Shown here one piece after another: positions 1-11,334 of a stretch of 64,000 bases of DNA. The position numbers and the translations under genes were made by a program. Origin of the DNA: Linum tenue (taxonomy: Eukaryota; Streptophyta; Magnoliopsida; Malpighiales; Linaceae); the NCBI GenBank assembly GCA_946122785.1, contig CAMGYJ010000010.1, positions 16,653,467-16,717,466 of the forward strand, in the 5' to 3' direction. The notes under the pieces were generated by a model, which was not told the origin of the DNA, ran no database searches, and saw nothing but the letters and a program-made list of their open reading frames with translations. Numbering within the stretch: position 1 is the stretch's first letter; every line of letters starts with the position of its first letter.

Positions 1-120
1 CACAAACACGATAAAGCAAACTAGAAACTTCTTAATGCAAACCACAAACACGATAAAGCAAACCACAAAAGGCATACAAAAATATGAGAAACCAAACCAT
101 AAATCTCACAATGCAGACCA

Positions 121-414
121 TAACATCCGGTGATCGTTGGCCGTTGACGGTCACCGAAGACCGTTGACCGGTCAACGAAAATCGTTGACCAAACGCCGAT
201 GACCGTCAGTGAGTAGATTCCGGCTCCGATAGGCATATTCCGGCCCCGATGACTAGATTCCGACGTCGGTAAGCATATTCCGACCACGGTGAGCATATTC
301 CGGCGACGGTGGCATATTCCGATGACAAAATAGCATATTCCGGCGACAAAAAAAGCATATTCCGGTGACCGGCGACCAGATTCCGGCGACCGGTGACTGA
401 ATTCCGGCGACCAA
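121..414. repeat. GTTGACC-rich and CCGGCGAC/CATATTCC tandem repeats
   Basis: Positions 121-195 repeat variants of cGTTGACC/ggtcaac. Positions 208-414 hold about nine imperfect copies of a 20-24 bp unit built around gcatATTCCGGCGACc, with a variable spacer such as ggtga or aaaata. Copies at the 3' end drift to agATTCCGGCGAC. The block begins just after two copies of cacaaacacgataaagcaaac (1-21 and 42-62). I see no coding potential: the open frame through it on the minus strand is low complexity. It may be the subterminal region of a DNA transposon, but the window starts too close to judge. Confidence 0.6.
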
Positions 415-1836
415 AATTTTGGGCCGAAAAATAAAATTTTTTTTTTATTTTTTATTTTTTTTTATTATTATTTAAACAGATTTTTCATAATGACAATTAT
501 ACCCCTACTTTGATTTTACACTAGGTCAACTCATCTAATAAAAAGTCATCACAACCCTAACTTCCTATTGGTTGGAGACTAGTGTTGTTACAATAACAAC
601 ACAAGGAGTGTTGTCATACTATCTAGTCCATATGGTGATTGAGAACACTAAGACCTTTTTTCTTTTTTGGGAAAGTCGGACGAACTCATTCTAATTCATA
701 TTAATAATAGAGCGGGATGTTGTAATGGGTTTCTCTTCTTCCTCATCAAGAAGGCAAATAATATCAAGTTGTGTTTCCAGCTCACCCTCAACACGGTTTA
801 ACTCTTCTGTGGACTGATATTGCTCTTATGTGTCTGCCATACTGAATCAAGTGTTGGATCTAAATTGCATTGCCTTCGCTGTGTTTCTTCTATCAAAACC
901 TCTTTATAAGACGAGTGCAACTTGTATCCTTGTCCCACTTGTAAAGCAATTGGATTCAAGGATGTCACAACCTTATCCGGAATCAACAGAATGATACAGA
1001 GAAGCCTGCTGGAGCCATCACATAACTAAATCTGGACCATTCATTTAAAAAATCTAGATCTAAGGATGGAGAATTAAAAGTCATTTTTATTTTCCCTAGC
1101 TTTCTTAATTGGTTCATATCTTCTTCGTTTTAACTCGGATTTTAATTTTTTTTGGCACAGATGGAATGTGTTTGTTGTGCTCTACAAAATGAGATACATT
1201 TTCAATATTTTTTTAGAAAACAAAAATTTCTTGCCTCTCGATACCAACCGCATACCATATAGTATCTTCTTCGTTTTTAATCCGTTTTTGAAAACGTTTG
1301 CACTGAAGGAACGAGTTCATCATGATCTATTGGATCTACAAATTTCTAGGTGAACAAATTACAGGACCAAAAAATACCACACAATACCATACAATACCAC
1401 CCTGGTACGGGGTGGAATCTTGTAGTACACAATGTTAAAAGTCGTAAATAATAGTTAATATGCTTCTACTATCATGTATTCAATCATCCTACAGTCTTGG
1501 TTTGTTCATACCACCATGGTACGCTTTTCAAACCATAGGTATGCTCTTATTTCAATACAAGTCAATACTATATGGTATAGACTGGTAAAAAATGGCTCAA
1601 TTTTTTTTGTTCGAAAAATATATCAAAATGGATATCATTTTGAAGAGCACAATTAATCTGATCTAACTGTGCAAAAAAATTAAATTTCGACTTAAACGAG
1701 TGAGAACTCGTTCGTCAAAGATTAAGGAGGGGAAAATGAAGGCTTTCCAGGAGAGAGAGGGATGCTGATGTCATGCTGATGTGGACGGTTTACTCATGGT
1801 TACTCACCATAAGGTTACTGACCTGACCCGTTCCCG
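415..1836. other. unassigned AT-rich non-coding sequence
   Basis: No recognisable gene. The only details are a near-palindrome taccaccctggtacggggtgg at 1395-1415, a related taccaccatggtacg at about 1509-1523, and repeated acaataccat words around 1378-1400, which suggest a decayed small inverted-repeat element. The short minus-strand open frame at 798-986 has no domain I recognise. This stretch is the upstream flank of the Copia element. Confidence 0.4.
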
Positions 1837-2416
1837 TGTGGATGTTGCTATTTAAACTGCCAAATTCGCAACGGTGTCGTTTCAACTCTGCCCACATCAC
1901 AAGCCCAACGACGCCGTTCAAGAATCATATCCTGACGACGACGTTGCAAGAAATCGTCATTCAAAGTCTAGATGCAGCCTTCTCGTGCAGAGTTCTCCAA
2001 ATCTCCGTCTTCGATTCACTCTCAAATCGTGGAGACAACTCCCTCAAAGCCTGCTCCTCTCGATCTGCCTCAAGATGGTCACTGCATCTATAAAAAAGCT
2101 AATGATGATTACTACCATACTTAGCAAACAGTCATCTTCTTCTGCCTTCTATAAATTATGTAATCTGACCTAGCTTTAGAACTTGGCAGTCGACAGAAAG
2201 AGTGTTGTGTGAAATATCTTTCTATCGTGGGTCCGTGTTTGGGTTTCTACTTCAATTCCTTAATTCACAGTGTGTGTGAGCTGGGTGAATTAGGGATTGG
2301 GAAGCTTGTTGAGTGTTTTAGATTAGTTCAAAGAGCCAATTCGATTGGCTTGGCTAGGATTCTCTGTTTGTAGTTTGCAATATTCTATCTATTAATACAA
2401 TTACATTTTCTTACAG
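1837..2416 (+). repeat. 5' LTR of the Sirevirus
   Basis: The 5' LTR starts TGTGGATGTTGCTATTT and matches the 3' LTR (starts TGTTGGATGATGCTATTT at 9484) through to gtttgtagtttgcaat near 2381. Visible differences are scattered substitutions and a short insertion in the 3' copy near 9776-9797. The exact right end is uncertain: similarity stops at 2381, but cttaca at 2410-2416 is a plausible end. A plant Copia primer-binding site (tRNA-Met complement) is not evident downstream. Confidence 0.75.
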
Positions 2417-2423
2417 AAGATGC

Positions 2424-2511
2424 TAATTAGAAAGCGTGAAGATTGATTAAATCAAGTCTTCGAAATAAGTCTTAGAAATCTTATGTTTTAATCAATCTTC
2501 CCTTTCTAATT
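2424..2511. repeat. foldback hairpin between LTR and gag
   Basis: The left arm at 2424-2451 (aattagaaagcgtgaagatt, then gattaaa) pairs with the right arm at 2486-2511, with two mismatches over about 26 bp and a loop of about 34 nt. It lies exactly where the primer-binding site and leader should be, and may be a small foldback insertion that removed them. Confidence 0.6.
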
Positions 2512-2530
2512 CACATGAGAAGCTCCAGAA

Positions 2531-4285
2531 ATGGCAGGATCTTCATCAACATCATATTCTGCAAGCACAAATCCTCCGTGGTTCGATGGAACAGACTACA
2601 CTGTCTGGAAGAAAAGGATGAGAATCTACCTTTCGAGGCATTGACGGCGATTTGTGGGCTGTAGTGTGCAAATGACCCATTCCCATGAATGCCGAGGAAG
2701 AAGAAAAGTGGGGAGATGATAAAAAACCGTCTTCTCAACTGGATTCAAGGGAGATGCACATCCTCTTCTCCGCTCTCTGCCCAAAGAGAGGAGTCAAGTT
2801 GCTCAATGTGAGACCGCTAAAGAAATCTGGGAGTCTCTTCAGACTACCCATGAAGGTACGTCAGAGGTAAAAGAAAGCAGAATAGATGTACTTTTAAATG
2901 AATATGAATCGTTTGAAATGGACTCAGGAGAGTCAATCTCTAGTATGTACAAGAGGTTCAATGATTTAACCAATAGGCTAAAAGGTTTAGGCAAAACATT
3001 TGCTACTAAGGATCTTGTTAGAAAAATACTACGAAGTTTGCCTAAAAGAACAGCTATAGAAGAAGCTAATGATTTAAATGTTATATCTATTGAAAGGTTG
3101 GTTGGATCATTGTTGAGTCATGAGGAAGTAATTGTCCAAATGAACAAAGAAGATAATAGAAGGAAAAAGGTATTGCTTTCAAAGCTAAAGAATATGATAG
3201 TGAGTCTGATTATGACATGGGTGAAGGGTTTGAACGGGAATTTGCCCTTGTTAGAAGATTTCACAAGATGTTAAAAATGAAAAGAGACATTCAAGATAGA
3301 AGAAATTTCAATGATGCAAAACATTTCAATAGCCGTAGAAATCGAGAAGAAATTTAAAGATTTCCTACTCGACAACTTGACAAAAGTACTTCAAACAGAT
3401 TCAATTCTGAAAAAGGTCATTATAACATATTTGACAAATCATATGAAGGTCGAGAAAGGTTTAAACATGAGCTTAAGGAAGGCTAGAGGTCTTCCTCTTA
3501 AAAGGATTTGACAATTTGTTATAAGTGTGGAAAAGCAGGGCACATGAGATTCAGATGTCCCCTAACTCTTAAGGCTCAAGAAAAAGCTCTCGCTGCATCC
3601 TGGAGTGACTACAGCTCAGAGAATGATCCGAAAATCAAGAATCTGGTAAACATGGCGTTTGCATCAAGAGAAATTGAAACCTTATCTCTGGATGGAAATG
3701 AACAAACCCTTCCATCAAGCTACCAGGTAATTTCAGATTCAGACTCTGAAACTAATGATGGTTTTGAAAACTCCTTATGTCTTCATAACCATCATTAGTT
3801 TCAGAGTCTGAATATGAAACCTTATTTCTACATGTTTTAAAAATCTTCAGGAAGAATGCAATAGACTCAAGAGTAAATATTGCCTCCTTATGTCAGACAA
3901 TCATGCTATGCTAAAAGAAATAAATGAATTAAAAAGGATTGTTGCTACTCAAAATAAATGTCAGGATAAACTTCACAAATAAATATTTGATCTGACTGAT
4001 GAAAATCAACAGTTAAAACGTGTACTTCATGATAAACAATTGAGGATAGAAAATGTTTCTAACCAGTCAAATGGATGTCTTCATAACAAACACGCTCAAA
4101 AGAAAAGTTTTGCTAAAAATCATCCAAAACAAGTTTCTGATGATAAGTTTAGAAAATATCTAGTTGTATGCATATGCTCGTACTGTACTAGACGAGGACA
4201 TTTCAGGAAGTTATGCTATGGTCTGCAAAATTTAAAGGAACCATCTACAAATACATTTTGGGTTCCTAAATGTACTAACTACTGA
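2531..4285 (+). pseudogene. Sirevirus gag, frameshifted
   Basis: The reading frame begins MAGSSSTSYSASTNPPWFDG at 2531, a typical DUF4219-like gag N-terminus, and breaks at a stop near 2643. A UBN2/gag core follows in pieces: EEKWGDD near 2694, then SMYKRFNDLTNRLKGLGK and VRKILRSLP at 2918-3274. A CCHC knuckle CYKCGKAGHMRFRCP lies at about 3517-3561, followed by a WSD-containing acidic linker. A second knuckle, CSYCTRRGHFRKLC, and the terminal WVPK end near 4285. Gag would package genomic RNA in virus-like particles. At least four frameshifts or stops break it, and a perfect 26-bp inverted repeat (3738-3812) ends the third segment. It is a pseudogene by sequence. Confidence 0.8.
3738..3812. 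repeat. perfect 26-bp inverted repeat inside gag
   Basis: Positions 3738-3763 (ttcagactctgaaactaatg, then atggtt) are exactly complementary to 3787-3812, with a 23-nt loop. The hairpin lies in the acidic linker after the first zinc knuckle and introduces the stop at 3796-3798. It looks like a local inverted duplication. Confidence 0.85.
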
Positions 4286-7200
4286 TTGATTGCAGAATCT
4301 GGGAGATAGTGAGAATATTTGGTACCTTGACGGTGGCTGCTCCCACCACATGACAGGTAAAAGAGAACTTTTCTCATCTCTAAGCTACAAAAGGGTGGTA
4401 AGCTAGTATTTGGTGATGACAGAGTTGAAATTATTCTAGAAAATGGAACAATTGGTAAAAGTCAATTTCCAGTAATAAAAAATGTACTGTTTGTTCAAGG
4501 CTTGAAACATAATTTGCTTTCTATAACTCAGCTTTGTAACCCTGAAAACAGAGTTATATTTGAAGCATCATCATGCAAAATCTTGAGGATAAATGACGAC
4601 AAGTTGCTTTTTAGTGGATCAAAGAAAAACAATATGTATGTAGTCAATCTAAACAACTTAGAAACTTTTCATGAGACCTGTTTTCAAGCTGTATCCTATG
4701 TAGGGGTGGTAAACGGTAATCCGGTAAACAGTTTACCGTTCTACCGAATCGGTAACTTGCGGTAAACGGTAAACCGTTTACCGGCGGTATCGGCAGTCGA
4801 GCGGGAAGTTGGGGGAGTCAGTTTACCGGACACGGTATCGGTAAATACCGACGGTAAATCGGTAATACCGATACCGAAATTCCCCTCCCTACTCCCTAGT
4901 GTTGCGCCGCGTTTTGTTGCTACCCAAACGGCCAAACCCTAAAAAAAATCAAAATATTACAACATCACCCCACTTCCAGAAATTTGGTTCGGTAAATATT
5001 CGCTAAACCGACCGAAAAACCGCTCGAAATCGCTTCTCACGGTATTTCGGTAATACCGGTTTGTAACCGTTTACCGGTAACTCTGTAATCGGTAAACCGG
5101 TTACAAACCGGTATCGGTAATCGGTAACCAATTTGGCCAACTTCGGTATACCGAAACCGGTAAATTCGGTAAACGGTAAATTGTTTACCGACCGAATCCC
5201 ACCCCTAATCCTATGATTTAGAACTTCAATGGCATAGAAAACTAGGACTTGTGTGCTTATCTAAACTTTCTAAGGTATCTAAAATGAAATCTGCTCGTGG
5301 CATTCCGTCATTAAAAGAAAATCATAAATTTTTCTGTGATGCGTGTGTCTATGAAAAACTGGCTAAGAAAAGTTTTAAACCAAAACGGGATATTACAACC
5401 ACTCAAGTTAATGAACTAATTCATATGGATTTATTTGGGCCAACAAATGTTGCAAGTCTCGGAGGGAAATCTTATGTTTTCGTTTTAGTTGACGATTTCT
5501 CTAGATTCACATGGGTCTATCTTCGTTTTAGTTGACGATTTCTCTAGATTCACATGGGAAATCTTATGTTTTCGGAGGGAAATCTTATGTTTTCATTTTG
5601 TATCAAAAATACTAAATGAATCCAAGACTGGTATCAAATCAATACGAAGTGATAACGGAGGTGAATTTATATATGATAAGTTTAGTGCTTTATGTGATGA
5701 TAAAGGAATAAATCACACCTTCTCTGCCCCTAGGACACCTCAACAGAATGGAGTGGTCGAAAGAAAAAACAGAACTATAATTGAAACTGCTAGAACTATG
5801 CTTCTGGAATATGGGACACCAAAATTCATGTGGGGAGAAGCTGTCATGACATCTGTTTACACAATCAATCGTGTTCTAGTTAGAAAGAACTTAAACAAAA
5901 CACCATATGAAATACTTAAGGTGAAAACTCCTAATCTTGGATATTTCATCCATTTGGATGCAAATGTTATATATTGAATACTAAAGATCATCTACACAAG
6001 TTTGACGCTAAGGCGGAAAGGGCTATCTTCCTTGGATATTCCTTAAAAGGTCAATCATACAGAGTATACAATCTAAAAACTAAGAGAGTCGAGGAGTCTG
6101 TGTTTGTTAAATTTGATGAGACTGCTTATGTTGAGAAAGTTAGTGTAGAAAGCCTGGAATTCTTATTTCCCATTGAAGATCACAGCAGAGAAGAAGAATG
6201 TGAAACATCAATTGAGCCAAAGGAAGACAGTGATTCTTCAACTAAAGAGAAGAATGCCCCTGCACACATACTAAGACGGCATCCTCCATCACAGATCATT
6301 GGAAATCTGGACGATGGGTTACACATACGAGGTAAGTACCAACCAAGTCAGTATGCTTTTATCCCATTACTATAACCCAAGAACTATAAAGAGGTCGTGA
6401 CTGATGATGAATGGGTATGCGCTATGCAAGAAGAACTAGTACAATTTGCTCGATTACATGTCTGGGAACTTATACCTAGACCATTCAATAGATTAATTAT
6501 AGGAACCAAATGGGTATTCAGAAACAAAACAAATGAAAATGGACTTGTGACTAAGAATAAAGCACGACTTGTTGCTCAAGGATACTCACAAGAAGAAGGG
6601 ATAGATTTGATGAAACTTTTGCTCCTGTTGCTAGACTAGAATCTATCAGACTTTTTCTGTTCATATGCATGTTATATGAAGATACCTTTGTTTCAAATGG
6701 ATGTGAAAAGTGCATTCTTAAATGGAGAAATTAAAGAGGAAGTGTATGTTAGTCAGCCACCAGGTTTTATTGATAATGAATTTCCTGATCATGTCTATAA
6801 ACTGTCAAAAGCTTTATACGGTTTAAAACAAGCTCCTAGGGCTTGGTTTGAAAAATTGTCTGCATTCTTGATAAATGAAGGTTTCTCACAAGGAAACGTA
6901 GATAAAACTTTATTCATTAAGAAAGAAAAATCAGACACATTGGTAGTACAAGTATATGTTAACGACATTGTATTTGGATCTACTAATCCTTTCATGTGCT
7001 CTGAGTTTTGTGAGTCCATGAAGTCAAAATTTGAAATGAGTATGATGGGTGAGCTCTCAAATTTTCTTGGTCTACAAATCAGGCAAACCAAATCAGGTAT
7101 GTTTATTAGTCAAACAAACTACATCCATGCTTAAAAAGTTTGATATGTGTTATGTGAATGCATGTTCAACTCCTATGGCTACTAATCTTAAGTTAGACAA

Positions 7201-7956
7201 GGATGTAACATTATTCCTTTTTGTGAAAAGAAATACAGAGGGATGATTGGATCTCTTCTTTATCTAACTGCTAGTCGTCCTGACATGTCGGATTACGTGC
7301 AAGATTTCAAGCAGGACTTTGGTATAAAAAGAATATTTACGTCCTGACAAAGTCATTTTGAAGCTATAAAAAGAATATTTAGATACCTTTAAGGAGCTAC
7401 TCAAGTAGGACTTTGGTATCCAATTACAGACTCATTAGACTTAGTCGGATATAGTGATTCAGACTTTGGAGGAAATCTCATAGATAGAAAAAGCACATCA
7501 GGAGGTATCTAGTTTTTAGGACCAGCTCTTGTATCTTGGTTTAGCAAAAAACAAGGTGTTGTTGCATTATCCACTGCTGAAGCAGAGTACATGGCAGCTG
7601 GTAGCTGTTGCACCCAGTTAATGTGGATGAAGGCACAATTATCTGATTATGGCTTTGAGATGAGTAATATTCCAGTCTGTTGTGACAATACTAGTACGAT
7701 TTGCATGACAAAAAACCCAGTACAACATTCTAGGACTAAACAAATAGAAATAAAGTATCATTTCATAAGAGATTTAGTTCAAGCTGGGCACATAAGCCTT
7801 CACTTTGTATCGACTGAACTCCAATTGGCGGACCTGTTTACAAAATCCTTGCCCAGTGAACGTTTTCGGCAACTTTGTACAGAAATAGGGCTAAAATATT
7901 TTGAGCAAATTAAAAATCTAAAAGCTAAGACAACTATTGGGGGATTGTTACTCTAG
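4286..7956 (+). pseudogene. Sirevirus pol (protease-integrase-RT-RNase H), broken
   Basis: Protease: WYLDGGCSHHMTG near 4321, where the catalytic D-S-G triad reads D-G-G. GAG-pre-integrase and integrase span about 5220-5980, with HMDLFGPT, SDNGGEF and NGVVERKNR supplying the D, D and E residues. Reverse transcriptase spans about 6390-7240: it has WVFRNK, ARLVAQGYSQEEG, FQMDVKSAFLNG and LYGLKQAPRAW, but the catalytic box reads YVND instead of YVDD. RNase H and the C-terminus span about 7240-7956, with STAEAEYMA, HFIRDLV and LADLFTKSLP. The pol frame is interrupted by the MITE at 4701-5207, by a small tandem duplication in the integrase at 5470-5600, by another around 7290-7400, and by several stops. 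It would have copied and inserted the element when intact. Confidence 0.88.
4701..5207. mobile_element. hAT-type MITE with 8-bp target duplication
   Basis: The termini are TAGGGGTGGT and its complement (cccacccctA). An exact 8-bp duplication ATCCTATG flanks it at 4693-4700 and 5208-5215. The interior is almost wholly made of permutations of ggtaaacggtaa, ggtaatcggtaa and taccggt, so it can fold extensively. It has no transposase. An 8-bp TSD and TAGGGGTG ends are typical of hAT MITEs. It interrupts the Sirevirus pol between protease and integrase and is therefore younger than that insertion. Confidence 0.9.
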
Positions 7957-8198
7957 GCATCTTACTTGTCTTGGTTTACACAAACATTTACTTTTACGGC
8001 TCATGCTTACTACTTTTTAAGCAATTTTGCATGCTTTGGATAATTATTACACTCAATGTTTACGTAGAAATCTCTTTGCATTCCCTCGTCCTTCTCTAGC
8101 TATCCTCTATTTAAACCTTCATCTACCTCCTTTCTTCTTCACTTGCAGCAAGCAAACCAAACCATCATAGCAGTTTCCCTCTGTTTCTTGAAAAGAAA

Positions 8199-9204
8199 AT
8201 GAGTGATTACCTCCCTCGTCCCTTTCGCTTTGATGGCCTTGTCCATACCTACCCTGGCTACATGTTTCATGAGCCTGTGGTAATCAATCACCATCGCCAT
8301 CTCCAGCAATTTTGAGAATAAGAGACTTCATCATATCACTCAACATGATCCCTATGAGTTCAACCTTTACAAATATGACATTGTGTCACTCATTGAGGGG
8401 TTGGGATGGGAGTTTTTGCTACGACAGCCACTTCATCCTGCGTGCCCTGGTGCTGTCAAATATTTCTATTCAAATCTAAGATGTCAAGGTGTCAGCACAA
8501 GGGTCTTCACTACTGTGGTCTATGGTTATCTTCTGACCATTCTAGTTGAAGCTCTTAATGGAATACTTGGCTTTCCTTCTCAAGGGCTTAACATTGCTCA
8601 CCCTTCTGAATTCTGGAAGCAAGAATTCAAGCTTGCCACTGAATATGGGAACTTCTCAACCGAATCAACTGGTGGTTCAGATGTTCCAATCCATGTTAGC
8701 TGGCTGCCTCCTAGACTAAGGGTGTTCCACCACTTCCTCACTCATGTATTTTTTCCTCGTTCATTCAATCTTGATCGAGTTCTACCAATGGATCTCTGGA
8801 TAATTTCCAGTGCTACTGCTGGAAGGAAACTGAACTTCTCCTTCCTCCTGTTTTCTCACCTACTTCTAGTAGGAGATGAGCATTATCAGGGACTGCTACC
8901 CTTTGGTTCCATCATTACTAGAATGCTCATCAATCTCGGAGTCGACTTATCTGATTTTCGCAGTGTGTCCTCCACAATGTACATGAGTGCATTAAACGTG
9001 CTCATGGTCCTTGATCTACCTACAGATCTTCCTCAACCACCTCCTCTCCCTTCTGCTTCTATCCTTGGACCTCGTCCAAAATTGACCTTGGCCAAGAAGG
9101 CCAAATCTGCTGGAGAACCAAGCAAAGTTGGAGATCTTGTCTTTACTGTCTCTGAGGGAAATTCCTCCTCAGATGAATCTGCTACCTCCGCTCCTGCATC
9201 CTAA
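8199..9204 (+). pseudogene. envelope-like ORF of the Sirevirus
   Basis: A start codon at 8199 opens MSDYLPRPFRFDGLVHTYPG and hits a stop near 8313. The rest reads open from 8383 to 9204 (273 codons). It includes a GLGWEFLL...PACPGAVKYFYSNLRCQG segment and a GILGFPSQG segment typical of the 'putative plant transposon protein' family found between pol and the 3' LTR in Sireviruses. The C-terminus is proline-, serine- and lysine-rich. The position 3' of RNase H matches the env-like ORF of SIRE-type elements. Whether that family is a true envelope is unproven. I see no clear signal peptide and only one hydrophobic stretch (near LNFSFLLFSHLLLVG). Confidence 0.65.
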
Positions 9205-9218
9205 AGTACTCTAGTAGT

Positions 9219-9483
9219 CAGGGGGAATGTTTTTTTTAGTCAAGTATTAGTTTTTGTGATGTTGTCTGGTTGGTCAGACTAAGCATAAGTTGAGGGGGAA
9301 CTTGTTTATGTTGTACTATCTGGTTGGTCAAACTCAGCTGTCCCTTTCTTGTTTTGGACAAGCTTCTTTTGTTGTACCCCTCTTTATTATGGTAATGAAT
9401 GTTGTTATTTTTCGAGGATCGTTCTGTTGTGTGCTTGTTTCTGTTTTAGGTGTACTCCAGACTTCTCGGACGAAGGGGGAAAT
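9219..9483 (+). promoter_or_regulatory. three polypurine tracts before the 3' LTR
   Basis: agggggaat lies at 9220-9228, aagttgagggggaa at 9287-9300, and cgaagggggaaat at 9471-9483, directly before the TG of the 3' LTR. The last is the functional PPT for plus-strand DNA priming; the two upstream copies are the multi-PPT feature known in Sireviruses. Confidence 0.7.
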
Positions 9484-10046
9484 TGTTGGATGATGCTATT
9501 TAAACTGCCAGATTAGCAACGATGTCGTTTCAACTCCGCCCACATCACAAGCCCAACGACTCCGTTCAAGAATCATATCCTAACGACGTCGTTGCAAGAA
9601 ATCGTCCTTCAAAGTCTAGATGCAGCCTTCTCGTGTAGAGTTCTCCAGTTCTCCATCTTCGATTCACTCTCAAACCATGGAGACAACTCCATCGAAGCCT
9701 GCTCCTCTCGATCTGCCTCAAGATGGTCACCACCTCTATAAAAAAACTAATGATGATTACTACCATACTTAGCAAACGATCACCTTCCGGGAACGGTTAT
9801 CTTCTTCTGCCTTCTATAAATTATGTAATCTGACCTAGCTTTAGAACTTGGCAGTCGACAGAAAGAGTGTTGTGTGAAATATCTTTCTATCGTAGGTCCA
9901 TGTTTGGGTTTCTACTTCATTTCCTTAATTCACAGTGTGTGTGAGCTGGGTGAATTAGGGATTGGGAGAGCTTGTTGAGTGTTTTAGATTAGTTCAAAGA
10001 GCCAATTCGATTGGCTTGGCTAGGATTCTCTGTTTGTAGTTTGCAA
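9484..10046 (+). repeat. 3' LTR of the Sirevirus
   Basis: It begins TGTTGGATGATGC next to a polypurine tract and is colinear with the 5' LTR. It contains the same agagtgttgtgtgaaatatc and agccaattcgattggcttgg segments. After gtttgcaat (about 10047) the expected end is replaced by a repeated attcgattggcttggcttgg, a local copy of LTR sequence, which hides any target duplication. Confidence 0.75.
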
Positions 10047-10076
10047 TTCGATTGGCTTGGCTTGGCTTGGCTAGGA

Positions 10077-11334
10077 TCCAAACCCATTCAAAATTTACAA
10101 AAACAAAACTGAAATTTTTAAGCCCTCGCCACCGTTGCAACTGAATCACCGTCCAGACGCTACCACCATGGACATCTCCCCATCGATGGGGTTTTTCATC
10201 AGCCTTCGTTCTCTTGTCCTAAGGCTCAAGGAGATGGTGGCGGCTCTCAAAATAACTCACGTTTGTGCCATCTAGATAAAGGTAGAGGGAAAGACCAGAG
10301 ATTGAAGAATGGTCCTGCGATTTGCATAGATTTGCCGTTCTTGAATGACCAATTAACGTCGGGGTGATTTTCTTTATCGTTCCAACCGTTTCCATCGCCG
10401 ACGAGAATGAAGGCCGATGACTGCTTCCCTTCTAGTCGAGGACAGAAGGGGTTGAATCTGATCATATTTCCCACATGCAACGAGAAGAAAGCTGAGATTT
10501 AGCTTCAGTAGTCGTCTCTCTTTGTTGTGTTTTTCCAGAGCAAATCGAGAACCTCAAAACAGAGGGCGGGCAGCGAGTTGTCTCCCAACGACGGAAGCAG
10601 GGATAGAAGGAGATCTTCCCCGCCAACGAATTCAGCGACACACAAAGAGAAGGAAGCGTCCAAAGGATGGAGAGGACTGTGTCGGTGGCGTGACCGGCGG
10701 CGGTAGGAACTTGAAGGGGAGGTTTGGGGATTTCATCTTGCTTGCGCATCTAGTTTTTTTTTTTTTTGGGTTTAAAAATGTTAAGTCTTACAATTATTTT
10801 TTAATGAATTGTAAAAGTGTGATGGAATATTTAAATGATTAAGATTATTATTTTATTATTTTTAAATGACCTCGTCATACATTTAACGGTTAGAGTTGAC
10901 TGTCACATTAGAAAAAGTTAACGAAGAGTGACCAAACTTGAACTGATAAACTAATTTGAGTAATTTTAAATGAAATAAATTAATTTTAATGACAAACGTG
11001 AACTTTTTAAAACATTCAAGTGATAAACTTGCAATTTAGCCGTGATGCATCTGAACCGTAAATTCAGACATGAGGGCAAGCCATTTACATTCACTGCACC
11101 TTGAGATTAGCGCGGGCTTACTACGTGGCAGGTGGCAACGTCTTATTGGTAACCTAATCGCCAACAGTGACGTATTCAATATTTTATTATCGCAAAGCGG
11201 GCCAATCAGTTCCTACCATTTCCCAATTCCACCTTGTCAAGTTGAAGTCTCTTTCTCGGCATTTCTCTCTGCCGTCCCCAGCCACAGCCAGCTTTTCAAG
11301 TCTTCAACCTCCATTTCTTCCGACGATCTGCGGG
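10077..11334. other. intergenic region upstream of the B12D gene
   Basis: No gene recognised. 10080-10740 is GC-richer and has medium open frames on both strands, none with a domain I know; it may be an old gene fragment. 10850-11040 is AT-rich and repeat-like (aacggttagagttgactgtc, gataaacttgcaatttagcc). 11050-11334 should contain the promoter and 5' UTR of the next gene. Confidence 0.4.

Larger units (their letters stand above)
1837..10076 (+). mobile_element. Sirevirus-type Ty1/Copia retrotransposon, decayed
   Basis: The order is 5' LTR, gag, protease, integrase, reverse transcriptase, RNase H, envelope-like ORF, repeated polypurine tracts and 3' LTR. The Sirevirus call rests on four things: the pol order (integrase before RT); a gag with two zinc knuckles ending in a WVPK motif; an extra ORF after RNase H; and three G-rich purine tracts before the 3' LTR, a known Sirevirus trait. 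Every ORF is broken by frameshifts or stops, and two catalytic positions are mutated, so it cannot act on its own. No target-site duplication is seen. The 3' LTR end has been altered by a local duplication (attcgattggcttgg). A hAT-type MITE is nested in pol. Confidence 0.85.

Noticed and set aside
798..986. 62-codon minus-strand open frame as a small gene
   Set aside because: No start context, domain or splice evidence; it lies in repeat-like flank.
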